A stretch of 6,530 bases of DNA from Thermoleophilaceae bacterium (lineage in GTDB: Bacteria > Actinomycetota > Thermoleophilia > Solirubrobacterales > Thermoleophilaceae): the NCBI GenBank assembly GCA_013695855.1, contig JACCZR010000143.1, positions 1-6,530 of the forward strand, in the 5' to 3' direction. The position numbers were made by a program, and so were the translations under genes. This document shows positions 1 through 6,133 of this stretch, piece after piece. Positions within the stretch are counted from its first letter, which is position 1; each line of letters starts with the position of its first letter. Under the pieces are notes generated by a model. It saw only the letters and a list, made by a program, of their open reading frames with translations. It was not told where the DNA came from and did no database searches.

Positions 1-2
1 CG

Positions 3-101
3 CGTACCGGCGAGTACCTCACGGTGAGCGGGCGACCGTACACGCGCGAGCTCGCCGGTCCCGAGTGGATACTCGTGCGCTTCCCGGCGGTGCTGGCCTA
101 G
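3..101 (+). CDS. C-terminal end of an unrecognised protein (5' part outside window)
   Basis: An open frame enters from the left edge and ends at a TAG at 99-101, giving about 32 residues that begin RTGEYLTVSG and end LVRFPAVLA. The mix of residues looks like real protein and not a random frame: charged and aromatic residues are well spread, and the third codon positions are mostly G or C. The stretch is too short to assign a family. It lies only 25 bases before recognisable LtrA homology, so the upstream gene either ends naturally here or was placed next to the LtrA fragment by a deletion. Confidence 0.4.
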   Translation, partial: RTGEYLTVSGRPYTRELAGPEWILVRFPAVLA

Positions 102-126
102 GGTCGGGCGATGGCTGCCACCGCAG

Positions 127-579
127 GACGTCGTGGCCCTGGTCGCCGAGCGCAAGCTCTCGCGGGCGGGGGTGGGGCGCGAGCAGAACGAGATCGCGCG
201 CGACTCCTACTCGTTCCTGCACCTCCCGATGGTGGCGGGCATCGTGCTCGTCGCACTCGGAATGAAGAAGACGCTGGGTGACATCGGGGAGCCCCTCAAG
301 CTGGTGGTCGCGGTGGCGATGCTCACCGGGGCGGCGCTGTACCTGCTCGCACACGTGGCGTTTCGCTTTCGCAACGTGCGCACCCTCAACAGTCCCCGGC
401 TGGTCTCGGCCGGCCTGTGCCTGGCGCTCATCCCGGCTGCCACCGAGCTGCCCGCGTTGGCCACCCTCGCGATCCTCGCCGGCCTGATGGTCGGTCTGGT
501 CACCTACGAGGCGCTGATGTACGCCGACGCGCGTGACCGCATCCGCCACCAGCTCACCGACGAGGCGGCGACGACCTAG
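127..579 (+). pseudogene. LtrA-family membrane protein, C-terminal fragment
   Basis: The protein matches the end of low temperature requirement protein A (LtrA), an integral membrane family of unclear function that is usually about 370-400 residues. Recognisable homology starts at about DVVALVAERKLS (127 onward) and continues through the family hallmark DSYSFLHLPMVAGIV and LGMKKTLG. Counting from the GTG at 133, membrane segments follow at about residues 31-45, 56-78 and 90-130, with a polar tail ending at TAG 577-579. Only about 150 residues remain, so roughly the first 60% with its membrane segments is missing. In-frame codons upstream of 127 do not look like LtrA and reach a stop at 25-27. 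A GTG at 133 could start a 148-residue protein, but no convincing ribosome binding site precedes it. I therefore call it a truncated remnant; a short functional protein is less likely. Confidence 0.75.
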
Positions 580-658
580 AGGAAGTCGAGGAGCAGCTGG
601 TTGAGCCGCTCGGGGCGCCCAGCGGGATCCAGTGACCGGCGTGGTCGATGCGCTCATA
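576..658 (-). pseudogene. Alpha/beta-hydrolase C-terminal remnant with a one-base frameshift
   Basis: Read on the minus strand, bases 658 down to about 614 encode YERIDHAGHWIPLGA, the segment around the catalytic histidine of epoxide-hydrolase-like alpha/beta hydrolases. Bases 614 down to 576 encode PERLNQLLLDFL followed by a stop, the usual C-terminus of the same family, but in another frame. Adding one base to the GGGG run at 612-615 joins the two into HWIPLGAPERLNQLLLDFL and stop, a family-like ending. The rest of the enzyme (nucleophile elbow, oxyanion loop, lid) is absent, because the methyltransferase gene occupies the DNA just upstream. The stop overlaps the end of the LtrA fragment by 3 bases, on the opposite strand. 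A sequencing error could explain the shift but not the missing body of the gene. Confidence 0.6.
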
Positions 659-696
659 CGCACGGTTGAGAGCCCGCTCGCTCAGGACCCTCTCGC

Positions 697-1257
697 TCAC
701 GAGGCGCGAAAGCGCAGGGCGTCGGCCCCCCAGTCCACGCGGGCCTGCTCGAAGCCCGCGGCCTGCAGGCGCGCCGGCAGGCGCTCGGGGTCCACCACCA
801 CCTTGGCGTCACCCACGTGCAGCAGGGCGAAGCCGATACCGCGACCGGTGCTGTCGGTGCCCGCGAACGTGCCGCCGGGCCGGACGACCCGGCGGACCTC
901 GGAGAAGAGGCGGTCCTGCAGGGCAGGGGTAGGCACGTGATGGAGCATCGTGAAGCAGACCGCGCCGGTGAAGGCATCGTCGGCGAAGGGCAGGTGGGAC
1001 CCGTCTCCCTCGCGCACCTCGACCCGGTGGCCGAGGCGCTTGCGCAGCGCGACGGCCAGCCTGGGGTCGATCTCGAGAGCGGTCAGCCGGGGCACGCGCT
1101 CCGCCAGCGCGTCCGTCGCCGGCCCGAAGCCCGGGCCCACCTCCAGCACGTCCTCGCCGAGGTCGACTCCCTCGGTGGCCACGGGCACGAGGTCCTCACG
1201 GACGTGACGCTTCCAGCTTTCACGCGAGCAGTAGAAGTGGTGGGCGCGATTCACCAA
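697..1257 (-). CDS. Class I SAM-dependent methyltransferase
   Basis: This 186-residue protein has a compact Rossmann-type methyltransferase fold (Methyltransf_11-like) and should transfer a methyl group from S-adenosylmethionine in the cytoplasm; the acceptor cannot be read from sequence. Visible motifs: motif I VLEVGPGFGPATD at residues 37-49 (SAM-binding glycine loop), acidic end of beta-2 LTALEID at 58-64 (Asp64 or Glu62 for ribose), GDGSHLPFADDAF at 84-96 (adenine side), and VRRVVRPGGTFAGTD at 121-135 (motif III region). The N-terminus begins VNRAHHFYCSRESW, which suggests a family-specific cap. The start is TTG at 1257-1255 or the adjacent GTG at 1254-1252; neither has a clear Shine-Dalgarno. 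It is divergent from the DsbA-like gene with only 23 bases between starts. It could be housekeeping or could tailor the RiPP product; the sequence does not decide. Confidence 0.85.
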   Translation of the reverse strand: MVNRAHHFYCSRESWKRHVREDLVPVATEGVDLGEDVLEVGPGFGPATDALAERVPRLTALEIDPRLAVALRKRLGHRVEVREGDGSHLPFADDAFTGAVCFTMLHHVPTPALQDRLFSEVRRVVRPGGTFAGTDSTGRGIGFALLHVGDAKVVVDPERLPARLQAAGFEQARVDWGADALRFRAS

Positions 1258-1280
1258 GCTCAGGGTGCCAGGATCAGGGT

Positions 1281-2129
1281 ATGGCCGACGTCTGCATCAC
1301 TCAGTTCACCGACCCCGCCTGCCCCTGGGCCTACTCGGCCGAGCCCTTCCGGCGTCGCCTCAGGTGGACCTTCGGCGAGGAGATCGAGTGGCGGTCCCGC
1401 ATGGTGGTCCTCGCCGAGACGCCCGAGGAGACGGTCGAGCGCGGCTTTACCCCCGAGGTCCAGGCCAAGTCCTTCGCGCGCATAGCCCGCGAGCACAACA
1501 TGCCGATCGACACGCGGGTGCGTCCGCGTATGACCTCGGGCCTACCCTCCTGCCAGGCGGTGGTGGCCGCGCGGCGCCGCGCGCCGGAACGGATGGAGTC
1601 CCTGCTGCGCGAGCTGCGGGTTCGTCACTTCGCGGCCGAGATGATCGACGAGCCCGAGACAGTGGCCGGCGCCGCTCGCGCCGCGGGCCTCGATGCCCGC
1701 GAGTTGTCGAAGTGGGCCGCCGAGCCCGAGACCGAGACCGAGCTGCGCGAGGACATGGCCGCCGCCCGCAAGCCGCTGCCCGCCGCGCGCGCGCTCGATC
1801 ACAAGCTCGCCAACTGGTCGGGGGGCAGACGCTACACGTGCCCGTCGTACGAGATCGTGCGTCGCAGCGACGGCGTGCGAATCGCCGTCCCGGGCTTCCA
1901 GCCCTTCCCGGTCTACGACGTGATCGCGGCCAACCTCGTGCCCGGCCTCGAGCGGAGCGAGCCGCCGGAGTCGGTCGAGGAGGTTCTGCGGTGGGCGGAC
2001 GAGCCGCTGGCCACGCAGGAGGTGGCGGTGGTCTGCGACATCCCGCTCGAGCAGGCCCGCGAGGAGCTTGGTCGGGTGGCCGGCGAGCGCCATGTGGGCG
2101 CCGACGGCTTGTGGACCCTGCTCGCCTGA
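1281..2129 (+). CDS. DsbA/FrnE-like thioredoxin-fold protein
   Basis: A 282-residue protein of the DsbA superfamily (FrnE / 2-hydroxychromene-2-carboxylate isomerase type). The N-terminal strand-loop ITQFTDPACPWAYSAEP (residues 6-22) is the usual active-site region, followed by a helical insertion (about 50-170) and a return to the thioredoxin fold near 180-220, where GFQPFPVYDVI probably holds the cis-proline loop. The active site reads C14-P-W-A17, so the second cysteine of CXXC is missing. A simple disulfide exchange role is therefore doubtful, and an isomerase-like or glutathione/mycothiol-linked role is possible. The C-terminal 55 residues (about 228-282) look like a small winged-helix-like unit. 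There is no signal peptide, so it is likely cytoplasmic. The ATG at 1281 keeps the strand intact. It converges with the glycosyltransferase, leaving a 6-base gap. Confidence 0.8.
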   Translation: MADVCITQFTDPACPWAYSAEPFRRRLRWTFGEEIEWRSRMVVLAETPEETVERGFTPEVQAKSFARIAREHNMPIDTRVRPRMTSGLPSCQAVVAARRRAPERMESLLRELRVRHFAAEMIDEPETVAGAARAAGLDARELSKWAAEPETETELREDMAAARKPLPAARALDHKLANWSGGRRYTCPSYEIVRRSDGVRIAVPGFQPFPVYDVIAANLVPGLERSEPPESVEEVLRWADEPLATQEVAVVCDIPLEQAREELGRVAGERHVGADGLWTLLA

Positions 2130-2135
2130 GCGCGA

Positions 2136-3266
2136 CTAACGGCCCGGTCCGCGCAGGCGGCGGATGACGTCGAGTGGGCGCGCGATCGCCGCGGCCACCT
2201 GCCAGCGCCGTGAGCCGGTGAGGTACCGCAGCCGCTCGTTGAGCTCGGCCACCTCTCTCGCGCGGCGCAGCTCGGAGGCGAGCGCGCGGTTCTCCAGGCC
2301 GGAGGCGAGGCGCACCAACCGGGCGAGCTCCTCGATGGGCGCCGGCGGGGGGCCCGGCCGGGTGGCCGCGGCCCGCAATCGCCCCACGAGCTGCGTTGCG
2401 TGCTCGGCGGCGTCGTGGTGGCGAGCGATCAGATCGCGGTTGGCCTCGCCCATCTGCGGCGACCAGGCCGCCAGATCTTTCGCGAGGGTCTCGGCGTCCA
2501 GCGTGCGGTCGCTCGCCCGACCGGCAAAGCCGTCTGCCTCGAGTGCCGGATAGGACTCGGGCGTGACCCATCCGTCCGCCCCGTCGTTGCCCAGCACGTA
2601 GGCCGCCCGGCCGGCGGCCATGCCCTCGAGCACCGAGCGGCCCACGCCGAGCACAGCGTCCGCGCGGGCTATCTCCAGCTCCGGCGTGACGGTGGTGTTG
2701 CGGCCGCCGACCACCTTCAGCTCGACGCCCACGGCCACACACGCTTTCGCGACCGCCTCAAAGCGGGGGGGCGAGGTGTGGTGGCCGAGTAGCACCGCCT
2801 GTGCGAGGCCCGAACTGGGCGCCCCAAAGCGAGAGCGCTCGCGGTCCACGGGCTGGCGCAGGCGCACGACGGCCGGCGTGCCCGGGCCTGCGGCCACCCG
2901 CTCGCGCAGGCGCTCGTTCATGACCACCACCTCAGTCAGCGCGTCCGGGAGGCGCGGCGGCTCCTGGCCGGCCCACAGGGCGGAGTGGGCAACGAAGAGA
3001 AGCGGCACGCCGGGGTGGCGCGCGGCCAGCTCGTAGGCGGTCTCGCCGTCCTGGGCGAGCAGCCCGTCGACTTCACCGGGCAGCTCGTCCAGCGACCGGC
3101 GCACGGCGATCCCGCGCCCGCGGGCCACCTCGGCCATCTGCCCCGGCGCAGGCGTCCAGACGGTCACGTCGTGGCCCAGGGCCTGCAGCTGCTCGGCGAC
3201 GAGGACCAGGTATGTCTCGCTGCCCGCCGGGGCGTCGAGGGTCCGGTAGGCGAGCACCAAGCGCAT
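2136..3266 (-). CDS. GT-B-type glycosyltransferase, GT4-like
   Basis: This 376-residue protein should transfer a sugar from a nucleotide donor, but donor and acceptor are unknown. The N-terminus MRLVLAYRTLDAPAGSETYL (1-20) is a Rossmann strand plus glycine-rich loop typical of GT4-like enzymes, and the C-terminal domain has VELKVVGGRN (181-190) and GVGRSVLEGMAAGRAAYVLG (207-226), the usual donor-binding segment. The common EX7E pair is not evident: the residue eight after Glu214 is Ala222. From about 308 a predicted helical or coiled-coil tail rich in Arg/Glu/Leu runs to TGSRRWQVAAAIARPLDVIRR, a basic amphipathic end often seen on membrane-associated glycosyltransferases of actinobacteria. 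The ATG at 3266 has no Shine-Dalgarno, but a GATACT box lies 8 bases upstream, so translation may be leaderless. It is divergent from the RiPP operon. It could modify cell-surface polymers or the RiPP. Confidence 0.75.
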   Translation of the reverse strand: MRLVLAYRTLDAPAGSETYLVLVAEQLQALGHDVTVWTPAPGQMAEVARGRGIAVRRSLDELPGEVDGLLAQDGETAYELAARHPGVPLLFVAHSALWAGQEPPRLPDALTEVVVMNERLRERVAAGPGTPAVVRLRQPVDRERSRFGAPSSGLAQAVLLGHHTSPPRFEAVAKACVAVGVELKVVGGRNTTVTPELEIARADAVLGVGRSVLEGMAAGRAAYVLGNDGADGWVTPESYPALEADGFAGRASDRTLDAETLAKDLAAWSPQMGEANRDLIARHHDAAEHATQLVGRLRAAATRPGPPPAPIEELARLVRLASGLENRALASELRRAREVAELNERLRYLTGSRRWQVAAAIARPLDVIRRLRGPGR

Positions 3267-3274
3267 GGGGCACC

Positions 3275-3306
3275 AGTATCCCCGAGCCCCGGGGTGCGGA
3301 TAGCCT
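3275..3306. promoter_or_regulatory. Divergent promoter region between glycosyltransferase and RiPP operon
   Basis: Only 53 bases separate the two divergent starts. On the minus strand GATACT (3280-3275) resembles a -10 box and would place transcription start at or beside the glycosyltransferase ATG, consistent with a leaderless transcript. On the plus strand TAGCCT (3301-3306) fits a TANNNT -10 box 13 bases before the GTG at 3320, again with little room for a leader. An 8-base palindrome CCCCGGGG (3287-3294) sits between them and could be an operator or chance in such GC-rich DNA. No convincing -35 boxes are seen. Confidence 0.25.
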
Positions 3307-3319
3307 GGCGCCCCCGACC

Positions 3320-4282
3320 GTGCCCCTCGATCCCTCCGACAGCCGTTTCCGGCCCCTGCTCAGCGCCGCGGCGGTCCCCGAGGACGAGGCCGTGCTCGTA
3401 GTCCTGAGCGACCGCGAAGTGCGCATAGGCGGGAGTCCTCGCCAGGCGGGGCGCATCCTCGCTTTGCTGGACGGCACGCGGACTGTCGCCGAGGTGGCGG
3501 ACTCGGCCGAGCTTCCGGCCGAGGAGGTGCAGGACCTGCTGGGCAGCCTGGCCGAGCAGGGCGCGGTCGTCGACTGCGTGGACGCCTGGCGGCGCTTCCA
3601 GCGTGAGAGCTCGATCGACTCAGGGTTGTTTCGGGCGCTAGACGACGAGTCCCTGGAGCGCGTGCGCCTAAGCCGCTTCGAGCCGCCTTCGGGCGACCGG
3701 GTGCTGCTCTCGCCCCAACCGACGTCCGTGCGGCAGATCGTCGAGCTGCGCGAGTCGGCCCCCGCCGGCGGCGAGGCTCGCCCGGTGAGCTTCGGCGAGC
3801 TGTCGGGCGTGCTCGACGCGATGTACGGGCGGGTTCGCAGCGGCAACCGGACCGTGCCCTCCGCCGGCGCGTTCTACGCGCTTGTCGTTCACCTGCTGGT
3901 CTCCCGTGAAGTCGGCCCTCTGAGGCCCGGCACCTGGCTCTACGACGGGGCCGGCGGCGAGCTCGCGCTTGTGGGAGACAGGCCGGTGGCGGCGCCCGAC
4001 GTCTTCGTGTCCCACGCCGCACACGACTCGCTGCTGTCCTCGGGCAACCCGGTGGTGATGGTGTCCGCCGACGTGGACCGCCCGGCCAGCAAGTACTCCA
4101 ACCGTGCCTACCGCTTCGCGCTCATGGAGGCCGGCGCGGCGATGCAGATGGCCTACGTGGCGGGCACCGAGCTCGGTCTGCCCGTTCGCGCCATCGGAGG
4201 GGTGGACGAGCAGGCGGCGACCGAGCTCCTGGGCCTGCCCGAGTCGATCGCCCCGCTGCTGGGCATCACGCTCGGCGCGTGA
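3320..4282 (+). CDS. SagB-like FMN-dependent azoline dehydrogenase with N-terminal winged-helix-like domain
   Basis: The 320-residue protein belongs to the SagB/ThcOx nitroreductase-type oxidases, which use FMN to oxidise thiazolines and oxazolines in RiPPs to azoles. Residues about 20-86 form a winged-helix-like unit with LLDGTRTVAEVA (49-60) and EEVQDLLGSLAEQGAVVD (68-85), resembling PqqD-like/RRE and ThcOx clamp domains. The oxidase domain follows: FGELSGVLDAMYGRV (158-172), NRTVPSAGAFYALVVHLL (176-193), SKYSNRAYRFALMEAGAAMQ (257-276) and LPVRAIGGVDEQ (287-298). Lys258-Tyr259 match the Lys-Tyr pair important in TOMM dehydrogenases. The usual RRSxR motif near the start of the domain is weakened to VELRESA (141-147). 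GTG 3320 is chosen because a start at 3212 would run 55 bases into the divergent glycosyltransferase. Its stop overlaps the YcaO start (GTGA), so the two are translationally coupled. Confidence 0.85.
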   Translation: MPLDPSDSRFRPLLSAAAVPEDEAVLVVLSDREVRIGGSPRQAGRILALLDGTRTVAEVADSAELPAEEVQDLLGSLAEQGAVVDCVDAWRRFQRESSIDSGLFRALDDESLERVRLSRFEPPSGDRVLLSPQPTSVRQIVELRESAPAGGEARPVSFGELSGVLDAMYGRVRSGNRTVPSAGAFYALVVHLLVSREVGPLRPGTWLYDGAGGELALVGDRPVAAPDVFVSHAAHDSLLSSGNPVVMVSADVDRPASKYSNRAYRFALMEAGAAMQMAYVAGTELGLPVRAIGGVDEQAATELLGLPESIAPLLGITLGA

Positions 4283-6117
4283 ACACCAGGTCGCTCGACC
4301 CCCGCTGGCTGGCGGGGGTGATGACGTTGGGGATCCTGTGCGTCGGTCCCGAGGCGGAGGTGCGCGTGGACGTCGAGGGCAGGTTCGGGCTTCGCCAGGA
4401 GCTCATCCGCCTGCTGGCCGCGGGGGCCACCGAGGGCGCCGTGGCAGAGCTCATCGGCATGACCGAGGAGGCGGAGCAGCTGCTCGAGGACCTCGAGCGC
4501 GCCGGCGCCCTGCGGGCCGGGCCGCCGGAGCCGGAGCCGGAGCCGGCTTCGATTCCCCTTGCCGAGGCCATCAGGCGCAGCGCGCGCGGCGAGGCCTTTC
4601 GCCTCGCCCACACCGCCGAGGAGCTGCTGGCGCTGCCCGAGGCGATCGGCGCCTCCTCGGCCCGGCGAGCGGTGAGAGGCTTCGTGGCCGGAGTCGACCC
4701 CCCGGGCCGCCGAGGCGTCTACTCCTACCTCGCCATATGGCGCGAGGACTCGACCGTCGGAGACCATCCCGCCCCGCACCTGATGACCGCGGCGCTCGGG
4801 CGTCTGGCAGGCCTCGATCCCGAGCTGGTCCACGTCATCGACCTGCTGCGCGATCGCGTGAGCTCCGTGGGGGTGGCCGAGCTGTTTCGCCTCGACTTCT
4901 CGGCCCCCCATCGCCTCGGCCCGCTGCTCGAGCTGCGCGAGCCCGATCCGATGCATGGGGGACCGCTCGAGCTGGCCTCGGCGCGTTATGCAAGCCCGAA
5001 CCTGCGAGCGATCGGGATGCCGCACGAGGACTGGGCTCGCGGCATGGCCCCCGATGCCGTGCTGGCCACGGTAATGGCCCGCGCGGAGGCGGCCGAGCGC
5101 TTCGCCGCGGGTGAGGTGTCGCGGGCGCCCCTGGTGCGGGCTCGCGAGCACGACCTGCCCGACGTGCTCGTCCCGCACGGCCTCCACGCCCTCAACGAGC
5201 GCCAGCTCGAGACCGCCGACTGGTGTCGGCCCTACGACTCCGACGCCGTGCACCACTGGGTCCCCGGCGCCACGGCCGACGGCAGCCGTCGCTGGGTGCT
5301 GGCCGACGCCGTCTTCTACCCCTTCCCGGACCCCCACGTGGACGCGCCACCGGTCATCGCGGCGTCCAGCAACGGCGTGGCCGCCTTCACGAGTTACCGC
5401 GGCGCCCAGGAGCGTGCGCTTCGCGAGCTGGTCGAGCGCGACGCGATCATGTGGACCTGGATCCAGGGCGTGACCCGGGAGCTGCTCGACGTGGCCACCC
5501 TGCCCGCCGACGTGCGCGACCACGCAGCCCGCCTGGCGCGCGAGGACGGCCTGGAGACGGCGCTGGTCAACCTGACCCTCGACACCGATCCGGTGATCCT
5601 CTGCGTGCTGCACGCAGACGCCGACCTGCGGCTGGGCGCCGGCTGCCATCCAGATCCGGTGGTCGCGGCACGCAAGGCGTTGATCGAGGCCGACGGCATC
5701 CGGCAGGCGACCCACGTGGAACAGGACCCGCCCGCGGCGATGTCGGAGGTCGAGCGGCCGATGGAGCACCTGCTGGCGCACCTCAACGCCGAGCAGCTCG
5801 GGCTCGATCGCTTCCTGTTCGGCTCGGGTGAGCGGATCGACGTGCGCGAGGTGCGGGGGTCACAGGCACCGATCCAGGAGTCGGTCAGGGCAATCGGCGA
5901 ACCGCTGTTCGTGGACCTCACGTGCGCCCCCTCGCGGCCCTTCCACGTAGTCCGAGCCCTGGTGCCCGGCCTGGTCCCGATCTCCTTTGGCTACGACCGC
6001 GAGCCGCTCGGCATGCCCCGGCTGGGCGAGCCCAAGCGCCTGGCCGACGGCCGAATCGTCGGCCGCAGGGTGGACATGGTCCGCGCCGGCCCATATGTTC
6101 CGCATCCCTTTCCCTAG
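4279..6117 (+). CDS. SagD-like YcaO protein, probable azoline-forming cyclodehydratase
   Basis: The 612-residue protein is a YcaO-domain enzyme of the TOMM (SagD) type. The family uses ATP to activate a backbone amide so that a Cys, Ser or Thr side chain cyclises to an azoline. Residues 1-80 contain a winged-helix-like segment (RQELIRLLAAGATEGAVAEL at 39-58, then a helix to AGALRAG), joined by an EPEPEP linker (84-89) to a region of unclear fold (90-170). YcaO signatures follow: VMARAEAAERFAAG (265-278, ExxER type), ASSNGVAAFTSYRG (362-375), ALRELVERDAIMWTW (380-394), GAGCHPDPVVAARKALIEAD (453-472), and VVRALVPGLVPISFGYDR (557-574). The C-terminus is PHPFP (608-612), the PxPxP ending typical of azoline-forming YcaOs. 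The GTG start overlaps the dehydrogenase stop. No ThiF/Ocin-type partner is fused or found beside it. Confidence 0.9.
   Translation: MNTRSLDPRWLAGVMTLGILCVGPEAEVRVDVEGRFGLRQELIRLLAAGATEGAVAELIGMTEEAEQLLEDLERAGALRAGPPEPEPEPASIPLAEAIRRSARGEAFRLAHTAEELLALPEAIGASSARRAVRGFVAGVDPPGRRGVYSYLAIWREDSTVGDHPAPHLMTAALGRLAGLDPELVHVIDLLRDRVSSVGVAELFRLDFSAPHRLGPLLELREPDPMHGGPLELASARYASPNLRAIGMPHEDWARGMAPDAVLATVMARAEAAERFAAGEVSRAPLVRAREHDLPDVLVPHGLHALNERQLETADWCRPYDSDAVHHWVPGATADGSRRWVLADAVFYPFPDPHVDAPPVIAASSNGVAAFTSYRGAQERALRELVERDAIMWTWIQGVTRELLDVATLPADVRDHAARLAREDGLETALVNLTLDTDPVILCVLHADADLRLGAGCHPDPVVAARKALIEADGIRQATHVEQDPPAAMSEVERPMEHLLAHLNAEQLGLDRFLFGSGERIDVREVRGSQAPIQESVRAIGEPLFVDLTCAPSRPFHVVRALVPGLVPISFGYDREPLGMPRLGEPKRLADGRIVGRRVDMVRAGPYVPHPFP
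4525..4545 (+). repeat. Hexanucleotide repeat encoding Glu-Pro linker
   Basis: CCGGAG is repeated three times in tandem (4525-4542) followed by a partial CCG. It encodes the EPEPEP linker of the YcaO protein between its N-terminal winged-helix-like part and the rest. A rigid Glu-Pro spacer is typical of domain linkers. The repeat keeps frame whenever whole units are gained or lost. Confidence 0.7.
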
Positions 6118-6119
6118 AC

Positions 6120-6125
6120 GGAGGT
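6120..6125 (+). promoter_or_regulatory. Strong ribosome binding site of the precursor gene
   Basis: GGAGGT lies 8 bases before the ATG at 6134 and 3 bases beyond the YcaO stop. It is the only textbook Shine-Dalgarno in the window. A TAG at 6131-6133 lies in frame directly before the ATG, which fixes the start. The strong site fits a substrate peptide that must be made in excess over its enzymes. Confidence 0.8.
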
Positions 6126-6133
6126 TCAGATAG

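Noticed and set aside
19..663. 214-codon minus-strand frame opposite the LtrA fragment
   Set aside because: It is antisense to recognisable LtrA coding sequence and rich in Arg, Gln and His, as expected of a shadow.
1265..2167. 300-codon plus-strand frame over the DsbA-like gene
   Set aside because: It overlaps the DsbA-like frame completely, is Arg/Gly/Ala-rich and lacks motifs; the other frame has a clear thioredoxin-fold signature.
1447..2742. 431-codon open frame on the minus strand, Arg/Gly/Pro-rich
   Set aside because: It runs antisense across the DsbA-like gene and out of frame through the glycosyltransferase. Its composition is that of a GC-rich shadow frame, and it has no family motifs.
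3212..3319. Upstream extension of the dehydrogenase start to 3212
   Set aside because: It would overlap the divergent glycosyltransferase by 55 bases. The added residues are Arg/Pro/Gly-rich with no conservation expected, while GTG 3320 opens directly before the winged-helix-like domain.
4153..5781. 542-codon minus-strand frame opposite the YcaO gene
   Set aside because: Despite its length it mirrors the GC codon bias of the YcaO gene, is full of His, Gly and Arg, and shows no domain.
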